Source: CAZODA01 sp964578485
GTDB taxonomy: Bacteria; Bacteroidota; Bacteroidia; Bacteroidales; Marinilabiliaceae
Direction of reading: 5' to 3'
NCBI GenBank assembly: GCA_964578485.1
Contig: CAZODA010000005.1
Coordinates: 1 to 64,000 of the forward strand
DNA length: 64,000 nt
Below are positions 7,920 through 17,302 of this stretch, piece after piece. The notes under the pieces are model-generated. The model was not told the origin of the DNA, ran no database searches, and saw only the letters and a list, made by a program, of their open reading frames with translations. The stretch's first letter is position 1. Each line of letters begins with the position of its first letter. The translations under genes and the position numbers were made by a program.

Positions 7920-8864
7920 TTAAAATATCAAATTGCCATCTACTGTCTTTTTAAATTTTATTTTATTTATGGAGTCAGTCATTTTTCCTTTCACAAAAAT
8001 TTTAAGTTCTTCCGGTTCTTGAATTATAATTTCATCGCACAATCCTGTTATAAATCGTCCTACGCCATCAAAGCTGTACACTTTTGCTTCGTATTGATAT
8101 TTTGTGGAATCAATTTTCTTAATAAAAGGTTTTGCCAGAGGATATTCTTCTTTTAGTAGTTCACATGCTCTGAGTGATAATATTAGTTTCACTTTAATTT
8201 TTTTATTGCTGCTCATTCTAAAATGGTCTAACTCTGCTTCTTTATGTTTATTTTGGAAACTCCATTTTTCGTTTAGCAGATACACATATGAAATGCGTGA
8301 ATTTTTGAAGATTTTATTTCTCTGATCTTCAATATCAAAGGCCCATACAGAGATGTAATTTGTGTTAAATTTGTAAGGTTCAACAAGTCTGTCGGATTGT
8401 TTATTACTATTAGCCGACTGATAGCCTTTAAGTATGACTTTTCGTTTTTGCTCAATTGCTTTTATAAGTAGGTTGATGTTTTGTGAATGTTGCCGGTTGA
8501 CAAGTACGCGTGCTACAGCAGGAACTTTATATAGAGCATAAAGTTTTTGAACAAGATTTTGTTTGATTACATTTTCGGAAGATATTGCATGTATTGCTTG
8601 ATATAAGATTTGAGCTTCTTCACGTGAAAAATGTATCAGCTGACTCAATTCTTTAAAATAGGGAGATTGTTTATCTATATAGTAAAGTCCATCCACCGGA
8701 CGAGGTAGTATAAATCCAGCATCACGGATTGTTCTAATATAGCGTCGTGCAGTACGTTCGCTTAGCTCTAAGCGGTCACAGATTTGGTCAATACTGTACT
8801 TAATGCCACTTGACAGCAGCATTATCATTTTTAGCAGTTTTATTAATCTGGGCTGGTCCGGCAT
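7920..8864 (-). CDS. WYL-domain transcriptional regulator of the cas locus
   Basis: A 314-residue regulator with an N-terminal helix-turn-helix of DeoR/HTH_11 type (about 18-55, ICDRLELSERTARRYIRTIRDAGF) and a C-terminal WYL domain (about 140-205) with the sheet-forming pattern YISVWAFDIED then FKNSRISYV. WYL domains bind nucleic acid or nucleotide ligands, and WYL regulators are often found next to CRISPR-Cas and other defence genes. It heads the minus-strand cas cluster, just before cas6, and is divergent from the exporter genes. It probably controls the cas genes and possibly itself; three copies of a 9-mer in the upstream region could be operator half-sites. Confidence 0.85.
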   Translation of the reverse strand: MPDQPRLIKLLKMIMLLSSGIKYSIDQICDRLELSERTARRYIRTIRDAGFILPRPVDGLYYIDKQSPYFKELSQLIHFSREEAQILYQAIHAISSENVIKQNLVQKLYALYKVPAVARVLVNRQHSQNINLLIKAIEQKRKVILKGYQSANSNKQSDRLVEPYKFNTNYISVWAFDIEDQRNKIFKNSRISYVYLLNEKWSFQNKHKEAELDHFRMSSNKKIKVKLILSLRACELLKEEYPLAKPFIKKIDSTKYQYEAKVYSFDGVGRFITGLCDEIIIQEPEELKIFVKGKMTDSINKIKFKKTVDGNLIF

Positions 8865-9160
8865 AAGGTGGATTTTAATATTAAATTAAGGTGACTGTAA
8901 AAAAGGGATATGTAAATATACTTAAAAAATCATATATTTTTAAAAATGAAGGTTAAACATTTGATTATCAATTTTTAAAAGTTTTAACTTGCATTGTTTT
9001 ATGTTCGTTGGCGTACACTCACTGTTCATAATCAAACATTTAATAAGTTTTTAATTTTGAGTGTGTATGTCATAACTTTTTGATTATTTGTGTTTTAACA
9101 AACTTGGCTTGATGATTGTTAAAGTATTGGTATTAAAATTTAATTTGAAAAAACGATACT
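8865..9160. promoter_or_regulatory. divergent intergenic region with three TTTGATTAT 9-mers
   Basis: This 296-base region separates the WYL regulator from the exporter operon and must hold both promoters. TTTGATTAT occurs at 8960-8968 and 9079-9087 on the plus strand and inverted at 9028-9036. A second, imperfect dyad pairs TACACTCA (9014-9021) with TGAGTGTGTA (9058-9067). In AT-rich DNA such matches can arise by chance, so the operator role is a guess. Confidence 0.35.
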
Positions 9161-9889
9161 ATGAGTAAAAGTATCATAAGGGTAGAAGCCCTTCATAAGT
9201 CATATTTTACCGGCAGCAATCCCCTTCATGTATTAAAGGGTATAGATCTCGATATTTCCCAAGGTGAAATGGTGAGTATAATGGGTTCTTCGGGATCAGG
9301 AAAATCTACCTTGCTCAATGTGCTTGGTATTTTGGATAATTACGATGAGGGAAAATATTATTTGGATGGTATTCATATTACAGATATGAATGAAACTCAG
9401 GCTGCAAAATTCAGGAACAGCTATATAGGTTTTGTTTTTCAATCTTTTAATCTTATTTCTTTTAAGAATGCTTTGGAAAATGTAGCATTGCCACTTTATT
9501 ATCAAAGTGTTAGTCGTAGGAGGCGTAATGCTATAGCTCTTGAATATTTAGATAAGATGGGTTTACGAGCTTGGGCTCATCATTTACCTTCGGAGCTGTC
9601 GGGTGGTCAAAAGCAGCGTGTTGCAATTGCGCGTTCTTTGATTTCTAAGCCCAAGGTTATTTTGGCTGATGAACCTACCGGTGCATTGGATTCTGTAACT
9701 TCATCTGAAATGATGGATATCCTTCAGGAGGTAAACGATAGTGGTATCACCATAATAATTGTTACCCATGAAACTTTGGTAGCTTCTCGTACGAAACGAA
9801 TAATACGCCTGCATGACGGGCTTATTGTTTCTTCACAAACAAATCGTGAATTTACAGAACAATTAACAAGTCCCATTCACCAGCAATAA
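9161..9889 (+). CDS. MacB/LolD-type ABC transporter ATP-binding protein
   Basis: A 242-residue ATPase subunit. It shows Walker A GSSGSGKST (about 43-51), Q-loop VFQSFNLI, signature LSGGQKQR, Walker B VILADEPTGAL and a switch histidine in VTHE. It belongs to the MacB/LolD/FtsE group, which work with FtsX-type permeases as mechanotransmission machines and do not carry substrate through a membrane pore. It is the first of five plus-strand genes (ATPase, two permeases, membrane-fusion protein, outer-membrane channel). In MacB the ATPase and permease are fused; here they are separate, as is common in Bacteroidota. Confidence 0.93.
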   Translation: MSKSIIRVEALHKSYFTGSNPLHVLKGIDLDISQGEMVSIMGSSGSGKSTLLNVLGILDNYDEGKYYLDGIHITDMNETQAAKFRNSYIGFVFQSFNLISFKNALENVALPLYYQSVSRRRRNAIALEYLDKMGLRAWAHHLPSELSGGQKQRVAIARSLISKPKVILADEPTGALDSVTSSEMMDILQEVNDSGITIIIVTHETLVASRTKRIIRLHDGLIVSSQTNREFTEQLTSPIHQQ

Positions 9890-9943
9890 AGCTTGCAAAT
9901 TTATAATGGAAGCATCCGGTAGCAAATAAAAAATACTGAATTA

Positions 9944-11191
9944 ATGATTGACTATTTCGAAGAAATATTTACCACTTTAAAGCAAAATAAGCTTCGTGTC
10001 ATTATGACCGGCTTCAGCGTTGCCTGGGGTATTTTTATGCTTTTATTACTCCTTGGTTCGGGAAAAGGTTTACAACAGGGAATTGAAAATAATTTCAGAG
10101 GCATTTCCACAAATGCTATCTGGATAAGTAGTGGCGAAACAAGTGAAGCTTATGAAGGCATGGGAATTGGTCGTCGCATCCAATTTACAAATGAGGATTA
10201 TGAATACTTAAAAAAGGAGTTAGACGGTGTCGGCAATATTTCGGGTAGGATGTATATGCGTGGTAGTGCTCCCCTTTCATACAAAAATGAATATGGCATT
10301 TTTACGCTAACCTTTATTATGCCTTCATATATGGGCATAGAAAAACTTGATTTAAAAAAGGGCCGTTTCATAAATGATATCGATATAAAAGAAAGGCGCA
10401 AGGTTATTACCTTGTCAACTCCCATTGCTGAAATTCTTTTTAAAGATGAAGAGCCTTTAGGAAAGTATGTTAAGGCCGGAAGGGTGATATTTCAGGTTGT
10501 AGGAATATTTGAGGATTATGGTAATCCCGAGAGTCGTAAGGCTTTTCTTCCAATTTCCACCGGCCAGGGTGTTTTCTCAGGCGATAATAAAATTGCAAAT
10601 ATTGCCCTAACTACAACTTCCTCTTTGGTAGAAGAAAATAAACAAATTGAAGCTAAAATCCGAACCATGCTGGCACGTAAGCATCGTTTTGCGGATAGTG
10701 ATGATAATGCTTTGTTTATTTTTAACACTCTTGAAAGTTTCAGCCAGATTCAGGGAGTCTTTGCCGGTATAAGAATGTTTATTTGGATAATTGGTGTTAT
10801 GACCATAATCGCCGGAATTGCAGGAGTTAGTAATATCATGATAATACTTGTAAAAGAGCGAACTAAAGAAATAGGAATAAGAAAGGCTATAGGTGCATCT
10901 CCATGGAGCGTTATTCGTTTGGTTTTATCCGAATCATTGTTTATTACTGCTATTGCAGGATTTTTTGGCTTACTCTTTGGCATGGGTGTTTTAAATCTGA
11001 TTAATATGATTCTTGTTAATATAGCCCAGAGTAATCCGGATGTAAACAGGTTCTTTTATAATCCTACGGCCGACTTTGGGGTGGCTGTGTCGGCTGTTGT
11101 TTTATTGGTTGTAGCAGGACTTATAGCCGGCTACATTCCGGCTCGTAAGGCAGCTTCAATTAAACCTGTTGATGCTTTGTATGATGAATAA
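9944..11191 (+). CDS. MacB-like ABC transporter permease (first of two)
   Basis: A 415-residue permease of the MacB/FtsX type. There is one N-terminal membrane helix (about 18-40), a large periplasmic MacB_PCD-like domain (about 45-275) and three C-terminal helices, with the cytoplasmic coupling segment VKERTKEIGIRKAIGASPWSV after the second helix. The C-terminus GLIAGYIPARKAASIKPVDALYDE is characteristic of the family. It presumably pairs with the next, similar permease as a heterodimer driven by the upstream ATPase. Confidence 0.92.
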   Translation: MIDYFEEIFTTLKQNKLRVIMTGFSVAWGIFMLLLLLGSGKGLQQGIENNFRGISTNAIWISSGETSEAYEGMGIGRRIQFTNEDYEYLKKELDGVGNISGRMYMRGSAPLSYKNEYGIFTLTFIMPSYMGIEKLDLKKGRFINDIDIKERRKVITLSTPIAEILFKDEEPLGKYVKAGRVIFQVVGIFEDYGNPESRKAFLPISTGQGVFSGDNKIANIALTTTSSLVEENKQIEAKIRTMLARKHRFADSDDNALFIFNTLESFSQIQGVFAGIRMFIWIIGVMTIIAGIAGVSNIMIILVKERTKEIGIRKAIGASPWSVIRLVLSESLFITAIAGFFGLLFGMGVLNLINMILVNIAQSNPDVNRFFYNPTADFGVAVSAVVLLVVAGLIAGYIPARKAASIKPVDALYDE

Positions 11192-11237
11192 AAAAGTTTT
11201 TTTTTATCCCTTAAGTTAATTTTAAAATTAAAATATT

Positions 11238-12518
11238 GTGTTCGACCGGGATCGTTGGCAAGAAATTTTGAATGCCATAAAACAAAATAAGTTAAGGAGT
11301 GCCCTTACAGCTTTCGGGGTTTTCTGGGGTATTTTTATGTTGGTTGTAATGACCGGTTTTGGGAATGCCTTAATAAATGGTGTTACCGATGGCATGAAAC
11401 ATTTTGCCACCAATAGTGCCTTTATGTGGAGTTCTAATACCACAAAACCATATAAAGGATTTAAGAAAGGCCGTTGGTGGAGTTTCAGTAATGAAGATAT
11501 GAAGTTAATTCGAGAACAGGTTCCCGAAGTTGAAGTTCTTGCTCCCCGCTTAGAAGGTTGGGCTATATCGAATGGAGAAAATGTTTTTAGAGATCTTAAG
11601 AGGGGCTCATTTTCGGTGATGGGCGATTATCCGGCTTATAATATAATGGATCCAAGTGAAATGGTCTATGGGCGTTTCATTAATGATATGGATATTCGAT
11701 TGGAAAGGAAAGTTTGTGTTATTGGAGAAAGAGTATATGAAGTAATGTTCGATAAAGGTGAAGATCCGGTTGGTGAATATTTAAAAGTTAGTGGTGTATA
11801 TTTTCAAGTGATTGGAGTTTTTAAAACCTTAAATCCAAATATTCAGATTGGAAGCAATAAGAAAGAACAAATCCTTATTCCTTTCACTTCAATGCAGCAT
11901 ATTTATAATTATGGTGATAGGGTTCATTATTTGGGATTTATAGCTAAAGAGGGTTATAATGTTGCTGATGTGTCGGAAAAGGTAATGGAAGTTATAAAGA
12001 AAAACCATTCCGTGGCTCCTGATGATTTGGAGGCCATTGGTCATGTGAATGTTCAGGAGATGGTGAAATCTATGTCTTACCTTTTTATTGGAATAAATCT
12101 TTTAATATGGATAGTTGGTATAGGAACTCTGATAGCAGGAGGTGTTGGGATAAGTAATATTATGGTTGTAGTTGTAAAGGAAAGAACAAGAGAAATAGGA
12201 ATTCAAAGGGCTATAGGAGCAAGACCTGTTACCATAATATCGCAAATATTAACCGAATCGGTTTTTCTTACTACAATGGCAGGCTTTATTGGTTTGGCTA
12301 TTGGAACTTTAGTTCTTGAAGGAATAGGAATGATTCTGTCGTATGCTCAAACACATGCGACAAGCGAAGAGCCTGCCTTTTTTATGAATCCCGAAATAGG
12401 TTTGCCTCTTGCTGTTGTGTCACTGATAATATTAATTATAACCGGCCTCATTGCCGGTTTGGTACCCGCCCAACGAGCTGTAAGAATTAAACCCATTGAA
12501 GCCCTACGACATGAATAA
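11238..12518 (+). CDS. MacB-like ABC transporter permease (second of two)
   Basis: A 426-residue paralogue of the preceding permease with the same layout: N-terminal helix after LKQNKLRSALTAFGVFW-type sequence, periplasmic domain, three C-terminal helices, the coupling segment VKERTREIGIQRAIGARP and the end GLVPAQRAVRIKPIEALRHE. The start is GTG at 11238 (VFDRDRWQEILNAIKQNKLR). The two permeases probably arose by tandem duplication and act as unequal halves of the transporter. Confidence 0.92.
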   Translation: MFDRDRWQEILNAIKQNKLRSALTAFGVFWGIFMLVVMTGFGNALINGVTDGMKHFATNSAFMWSSNTTKPYKGFKKGRWWSFSNEDMKLIREQVPEVEVLAPRLEGWAISNGENVFRDLKRGSFSVMGDYPAYNIMDPSEMVYGRFINDMDIRLERKVCVIGERVYEVMFDKGEDPVGEYLKVSGVYFQVIGVFKTLNPNIQIGSNKKEQILIPFTSMQHIYNYGDRVHYLGFIAKEGYNVADVSEKVMEVIKKNHSVAPDDLEAIGHVNVQEMVKSMSYLFIGINLLIWIVGIGTLIAGGVGISNIMVVVVKERTREIGIQRAIGARPVTIISQILTESVFLTTMAGFIGLAIGTLVLEGIGMILSYAQTHATSEEPAFFMNPEIGLPLAVVSLIILIITGLIAGLVPAQRAVRIKPIEALRHE

Positions 12519-12651
12519 AAAAATTGTTTTAATTTCTGTCATTAGAAATTATAAGCTTGATGATTATAGTAAGTATTAAACTTGTTAGTATCAGATTGAT
12601 AGCACTTTAAACTTTTATTTGTATAGATAAATATCATTAAAATCAATAACA

Positions 12652-13734
12652 ATGAAACGTTTTTTTAAATTTTTTGCTGTAATAATTTTTACCGCACTTA
12701 TTTTATGGGTCTTTGTTTATTTATATAAAAAAACCAAGACTTCTCCGGTAGTATTTGAAACAGAGCAAGCCCAAACTATTGATATTATTAATAAAACTGT
12801 TGCTACGGGTTCGGTTATTCCACGTCGCGAAATTGCCATTAAGCCTCAGGAAAATGGTATTATTCGTGAAATATTTGTTGATCCCGGTGATGTTGTAAAG
12901 GAAGGTGATCTTATAGCACGCATACAGATCATTCCTGAAATGATAGAGGTGAATGCTGCAGAGAGCAGACTCAACAAGGCTCAATTGGAGTATGAAAATG
13001 CAAGGGTGGAATTTGAACGTAAAAAAGAATTGTTTGAACAACAGGTTATAGCTCGTTCAGAATTTGAAGCCGAAGAATTAAAATATCGTACCAGACTTGA
13101 AGATTTAAATGCTGCTGATAACCACTTGCAATTAATTCAGGAAGGAGTAACCAGAAAAATGGGGGCTCAAACAAATACTTTAATTCGATCAACAACAGAT
13201 GGAATGATATTAGATGTTCCGGTGCGCGAAGGAAATTCTGTTATACGTAGTAATGCTTTTAATGAAGGAACAACTATTGCTCTTATTGCTGATATGTCGG
13301 AAATGATTTTTGAAGGGCATGTAGATGAAACGGAAGTTGGAAAAGTTAGGGAAGGTATGTTGTTAACCCTTACTATTGGCGCTCTACAAGGTCATACTTT
13401 CGATGCCCTTTTGGAATATATCTCTCCCAAGGGGCGTGAAGAAAGCGGTGCCATTCAATTTGAAATACGTGCCGCAGTTACACTTCAGGAAGATTTTTTT
13501 ATTCGTTCGGGATATAGTGCTAATGCAGATATTGTTTTTGATAGACGCGACAGTGTTTTGGCAGTAAATGAAAAAGTTCTGCAATTTAGGGAAGATATAG
13601 TATTTGTAGAAGTTGAAACAGCTCCGCAGGAATTTGAAGAACGTGTAATAAAGATTGGTTTATCTGATGGCATCAATACTGAAGTATTGGAAGGCCTTAA
13701 TTTGGAGGATAAAATTAAAATTCCGGGAATATAA
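12652..13734 (+). CDS. periplasmic membrane-fusion (MacA/HlyD-like) adaptor
   Basis: A 360-residue adaptor linking the inner-membrane ABC complex to the outer-membrane channel. It has an N-terminal membrane anchor (about 5-25), a biotinyl/lipoyl-like half motif (about 55-90, IKPQENGIIREIFVDPGDVV), a coiled-coil hairpin (about 100-160), the second lipoyl half (TTDGMILDVPVREGNSV) and a beta-barrel domain. It is shorter than many HlyD proteins but comparable to MacA. It is separated from the second permease by 133 bases and lies in the same direction, so it is probably co-transcribed. Confidence 0.9.
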   Translation: MKRFFKFFAVIIFTALILWVFVYLYKKTKTSPVVFETEQAQTIDIINKTVATGSVIPRREIAIKPQENGIIREIFVDPGDVVKEGDLIARIQIIPEMIEVNAAESRLNKAQLEYENARVEFERKKELFEQQVIARSEFEAEELKYRTRLEDLNAADNHLQLIQEGVTRKMGAQTNTLIRSTTDGMILDVPVREGNSVIRSNAFNEGTTIALIADMSEMIFEGHVDETEVGKVREGMLLTLTIGALQGHTFDALLEYISPKGREESGAIQFEIRAAVTLQEDFFIRSGYSANADIVFDRRDSVLAVNEKVLQFREDIVFVEVETAPQEFEERVIKIGLSDGINTEVLEGLNLEDKIKIPGI

Positions 13735-13798
13735 AATCTGTTATTACTGTTTGTAAATCTTATTTTGTCAAAACAAAAAGTAAAGGATAAGTTTGCAG

Positions 13799-13838
13799 GA
13801 TCAAAAAAAATATTTTTTGATCTAATAAATATAGATCA
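13799..13838 (+). terminator. three GATC-containing arms able to form alternative hairpins before the TolC-like gene
   Basis: Between the adaptor and channel genes, GATCAAAAAA (13799-13808) pairs perfectly with TTTTTTGATC (13813-13822). The same GATC at 13819 also starts TGATCTA (13818-13824), which pairs with TAGATCA (13832-13838). The two hairpins share an arm and exclude each other. This could be a weak terminator, an attenuator or a protein-binding site; no U-run follows the second hairpin. Confidence 0.35.
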
Positions 13839-13906
13839 GTTTATCTTTCAATAAAGAGAAAAGAGTTATTATCCCGAAAAGGGGAAGCAAAAATAAATAT
13901 TAAATT

Positions 13907-15238
13907 ATGAGATTTTTAAATTCTGTATTAATTGTTGGTCTGTTGATAATTTCAGCAGGCGCAAAAGCTCAAGACGTAGTCTGGAGCCTTGAAGAATGTA
14001 TAAACCATGCGGTTGAACACAACCTTAGAATAAAGCAGCAATCATTAAATGCCGACTATGCTGAAAATCAGTATGAACAAAGTCGGAATATTCTTTATCC
14101 CACTTTAAATGCCAATTTAGGGCACACCCTAAGTAAAGGACGTGTTAGGGATGAAGGGAATTATGAAACTTTTTCGGATAAAACAGCTAATAACTCCCGA
14201 CTGAGTGTATCGTCAAATACTATACTGTTTGAAGGCTTGTCACGCAGAAATACTATAGAAAAGAATAAAAACAGCTGGCAGGCAGCTCTAAAAGATGTTG
14301 AAAAGGCAGAGAATGATTTGATATTAAATATTACTGCTTTTTATTTGCAGATTTTATTCGATAAAGAATTGTTGGAGGCCGCATATCGGCAATTGGAGGT
14401 TGTTGAAATGCAAATGGAAAGGACAAGAAAGCTTGTGGATGCCGGCAGTACCCCGGAAGGAGATTTTCTTGAAATTCGCTCTTTGGCTACGCGTGAGGCA
14501 CTTACTGTAACACAGCTTGAAAACAATCTTGCCCTTTCTTTGCTGGATCTTGCCCAGGCGCTTGATTTGGAAGATGTAACAAATTTTGATGTTCAGTTTC
14601 CTGAAATCCCTGAATTAGATGGAGCTTCTTTGATTGAAAGCTCTGAGATTTTTAATTATGCTGTGGAAAATATGCCCCAGATAGAATCATCAAAATTTAA
14701 ACTTAAAAGTAATGAAATGGATGTGATGATAGCTCAAGGCAGACTATGGCCCCGACTTTCATTTGATATGGGATGGGGAACACGGTATTTTACAGCGAGC
14801 GGAGCAGATCACCCATCTTTTAGCAATCAGTTTAAAAATCAGGCAGAAAGATATTACGGTCTTAGTCTATCTATTCCAATTTTTAATGGTCTGCAAGCAC
14901 GTACAGGAATTAATAATGCGCAGATAGGAATGATGAATGCACAATATGAATTAGAATATCAAAAGCAAATATTGAGGAAAACCATTCAACAAGCATACGC
15001 TGATGCGGAAGCTGCTTTCAGGCAATACCTTGCAGGACTGGCAGCAGTAGAGTCCTACGTAGAGTCATTCAGATATACAGAAAAACGCTTTGAAGTTGGA
15101 TTACTTAATCCGGTTGACTATAACGTGGCTAAAACAGAATATATGAACGCTGAATCAAATCTTATACAAGCTAAATATTCCTATTTACTGAGACTTAAAA
15201 TTTTAGATTTTTATCAAGGCAATCCAATAGAACTATAA
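13907..15238 (+). CDS. TolC-family outer-membrane efflux channel
   Basis: A 443-residue outer-membrane factor. It has a signal peptide (1-21, ending AKAQD), then two OEP repeats each with long alpha-helical coiled regions and short beta segments (for example LSVSSNTILFEGLSRRNTI and GLSLSIPIFNGLQARTGINN). This is the trimeric channel that completes the exporter encoded by the four preceding genes. Length and paired IPIFNGLQ-type strands match the family. Confidence 0.92.
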   Translation: MRFLNSVLIVGLLIISAGAKAQDVVWSLEECINHAVEHNLRIKQQSLNADYAENQYEQSRNILYPTLNANLGHTLSKGRVRDEGNYETFSDKTANNSRLSVSSNTILFEGLSRRNTIEKNKNSWQAALKDVEKAENDLILNITAFYLQILFDKELLEAAYRQLEVVEMQMERTRKLVDAGSTPEGDFLEIRSLATREALTVTQLENNLALSLLDLAQALDLEDVTNFDVQFPEIPELDGASLIESSEIFNYAVENMPQIESSKFKLKSNEMDVMIAQGRLWPRLSFDMGWGTRYFTASGADHPSFSNQFKNQAERYYGLSLSIPIFNGLQARTGINNAQIGMMNAQYELEYQKQILRKTIQQAYADAEAAFRQYLAGLAAVESYVESFRYTEKRFEVGLLNPVDYNVAKTEYMNAESNLIQAKYSYLLRLKILDFYQGNPIEL

Positions 15239-15308
15239 AGAATGATTTGTTAAAATAAGCTTGCATTATTCAGTCTATTTGTGCAATTTTGCATAAATAA
15301 GAAAAATA

Positions 15309-16739
15309 ATGAAGAGATTAGGGCTTATTCCAACAGAAAAAATTATTGATCGCTTACGTTATGAAAATCCTTGGTGGAATACCCGCCAAGTTTCTGAAAT
15401 GTATAGCAAAATGGCTCCCCGTTTATATTTTGAGGTGTTTTATCCTTATGTAAAAGAGAGAAGTATTCGTCGTGCCTTAGTATTGATGGGTCCAAGAAGG
15501 GTTGGTAAAACAGTAATGCTTTATCATAGTATTATTAGGCTTTTAAAAGAAGGTGTTGAGTCTCGTAAAGTGATTTTTGTTAGTATTGATAATCCCATTT
15601 ATATACATCTGGGACTCGAAGATATTTTAGGGCTTTGTAAAAATGCTTTAAATGTCGAAAATTTAAATGATTGTTATATTTTCTTCGATGAAATACAATA
15701 CCTTAAAGATTGGGAGAGGCATTTGAAGGTTTTAGTAGATTCTTATCCCGAAACAAAATTCATTGTATCAGGTTCAGCTGCTGCTGCTTTAAAATGGCAC
15801 AGTACCGAGAGTGGGGCTGGTAGGTTTACTGATTTTATGCTGCCACCACTTACTTTCCATGAGTACATTTATTTGAAAAAATTAGATCATTTGATTTATG
15901 ATGGTGAAATGACTTATGGTTCAGATACAATACCTTATAAACAGGCTTTCGACATTAAAGAGTTAAACAAGGAGTTTGTTAAGTACCTTAATTTTGGTGG
16001 TTATCCCGAAGTTGTTTTGTCTGAAGAGATTCAGAGCGACATGGGGCGTTACGTTAAAAGTGATATTGTCGATAAGGTTTTGCTTCGGGATCTGCCCGGT
16101 TTGTACGGAATTAAGGATGTGCAGGAGTTAAATCGATTCTTTACCTACCTTGCTTACCATACGGGAAAGGAGTTCTCATACGAAACAATGTCATGCGAAA
16201 GTGCAATACAAAAAGAGGTGTTAAAAAAATATCTTGAATATTTAGAAGCTGCCTTCTTAGTGAAAGTAATGCATAAAGTAAATGAACATGCAGGAAGATT
16301 TAAACGTGTCACAAGTTTTAAAGTTTATCTTACAAATTCTTCCCTTAGAACAGCTCTTTTTTCACCAATTACAGAAATGGATGATGATATGGGTAATATT
16401 GTGGAAACTGCTGTCCTTGCACAGTGGATGCACCGTGAAACCCTAGATTTAAAATATGCTCGTTGGCGTAAAGGAAGGAGAGAAGGAGAGGTGGATTTAA
16501 TTCAATTGAGTGAAAAAAACTTTAAGCCTTTGTGGGCTGTTGAAATAAAATGGAGTAACAGATATTTTAGCAAACCCGGAGATTTGAAAAGCCTGATATA
16601 TTTTTGTAATAGGAACAAACTTGATAAGACATTGGTTACAACAATTGATCAGCAAGGTGTAAAAGAGTTGGACGATTTGAAAATTACCTTTATTCCTGCT
16701 TCTGTATATGCTTATAATGTTGGATTTATATCAGAGTAA
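15309..16739 (+). CDS. DUF4143 AAA ATPase with nuclease-like C-terminus
   Basis: A 476-residue AAA-fold ATPase. Walker A is GPRRVGKT (about 60-68) and Walker B is YIFFDEIQYL (about 120). A substrate-sensor-like segment follows (FIVSGSAAAAL), then the DUF4143 domain. Near the C-terminus EGEVDLIQ followed by WAVEIKWS resembles the D...ExK core of PD-(D/E)xK nucleases, often seen at the end of these proteins. The family is common, mobile and has no firm function. It stands alone 70 bases after the exporter operon, and nothing links it functionally to that operon. Confidence 0.85.
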   Translation: MKRLGLIPTEKIIDRLRYENPWWNTRQVSEMYSKMAPRLYFEVFYPYVKERSIRRALVLMGPRRVGKTVMLYHSIIRLLKEGVESRKVIFVSIDNPIYIHLGLEDILGLCKNALNVENLNDCYIFFDEIQYLKDWERHLKVLVDSYPETKFIVSGSAAAALKWHSTESGAGRFTDFMLPPLTFHEYIYLKKLDHLIYDGEMTYGSDTIPYKQAFDIKELNKEFVKYLNFGGYPEVVLSEEIQSDMGRYVKSDIVDKVLLRDLPGLYGIKDVQELNRFFTYLAYHTGKEFSYETMSCESAIQKEVLKKYLEYLEAAFLVKVMHKVNEHAGRFKRVTSFKVYLTNSSLRTALFSPITEMDDDMGNIVETAVLAQWMHRETLDLKYARWRKGRREGEVDLIQLSEKNFKPLWAVEIKWSNRYFSKPGDLKSLIYFCNRNKLDKTLVTTIDQQGVKELDDLKITFIPASVYAYNVGFISE

Positions 16740-16779
16740 TCCAATACAACAAGGTTTTTATATTTTTTCAGCATAGATA

Positions 16780-16810
16780 TTTGTAAGAATATAAATTTCC
16801 TATATCTTTG
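16780..16810 (+). promoter_or_regulatory. promoter of the tRNA-Glu/rpsT unit
   Basis: A TTTG -33 element (16780-16783) and a TATCTTTG -7 element (16803-16810) are separated by 19 bases, an exact match to the Bacteroidota vegetative promoter pattern. Transcription would start near 16817, about 37 bases before the tRNA. Confidence 0.75.
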
Positions 16811-16853
16811 CATCCGCTAATTTATGCCCTGAATCGATTTAAATTAGCGATAT

Positions 16854-16925
16854 GGTCCCTTCGTCTAGGGGTTAGGACGCCAGGTTTTCATCCTGGAAAC
16901 AGGGGTTCGATTCCCCTAGGGACTA
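16854..16925 (+). tRNA. trnE: tRNA-Glu (TTC)
   Basis: A full cloverleaf of 72 bases. The acceptor arms are GGTCCCT and AGGGACT (first pair G-U), with discriminator A. The anticodon stem is CCAGG/CCTGG around loop TTTTCAT, giving anticodon TTC. The T arm has GGTTCGATTCC. CCA is not encoded. It is almost identical to the copy at 17227, differing only at nucleotide 16 of the tRNA (G here, T there). Confidence 0.96.
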
Positions 16926-16962
16926 CTTAGGAAAATCATTTTAAAACAAATAATTTTACAAT

Positions 16963-17214
16963 ATGGCAAATCTTAAATCAGCTAAAAAAAGGATGAGGCA
17001 GGATGCAGCTCGCAGGTTGCATAACCGTTATTATGCCAAAACCACCAGGAATGCAATTAAAGCTTTGCGTGAGACAACAGATAAGGAAGCGGCGAATGAG
17101 CTTTATCCAAAGGTTGTATCCATGATTGATAAGCTGGCTAAGAGAAATATAATTCATAAAAATAAGGCTTCAAATTTAAAGTCGAGCCTTGCACTTTATA
17201 TTAATCAGCTTTAA
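16963..17214 (+). CDS. rpsT: 30S ribosomal protein S20
   Basis: An 83-residue, very basic helical protein that binds 16S rRNA in the 30S subunit. The start ANLKSAKKRMRQDAARRLHN and the end HKNKASNLKSSLALYI are consensus for S20. It lies between two tRNA-Glu genes, 37 bases after the first and 12 bases before the second, probably on the same transcript. Confidence 0.97.
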   Translation: MANLKSAKKRMRQDAARRLHNRYYAKTTRNAIKALRETTDKEAANELYPKVVSMIDKLAKRNIIHKNKASNLKSSLALYINQL

Positions 17215-17226
17215 TAATATTTTTTT

Positions 17227-17298
17227 GGTCCCTTCGTCTAGTGGTTAGGACGCCAGGTTTTCATCCTGGAAACAGGGGTTCGATTCCCCTAGGGACTA
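17227..17298 (+). tRNA. trnE: tRNA-Glu (TTC), second copy
   Basis: Identical to the tRNA at 16854 except for one D-loop base (nucleotide 16, T instead of G). The anticodon is TTC and the discriminator A. It starts 12 bases after the rpsT stop and is followed by a strong hairpin terminator. Confidence 0.96.
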
Positions 17299-17302
17299 CT
17301 TT

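Noticed and set aside
15309..16739. DUF4143 ATPase as a defence gene or exporter part
   Set aside because: The family is common in many contexts; nothing in the sequence ties it to the exporter or the CRISPR locus.
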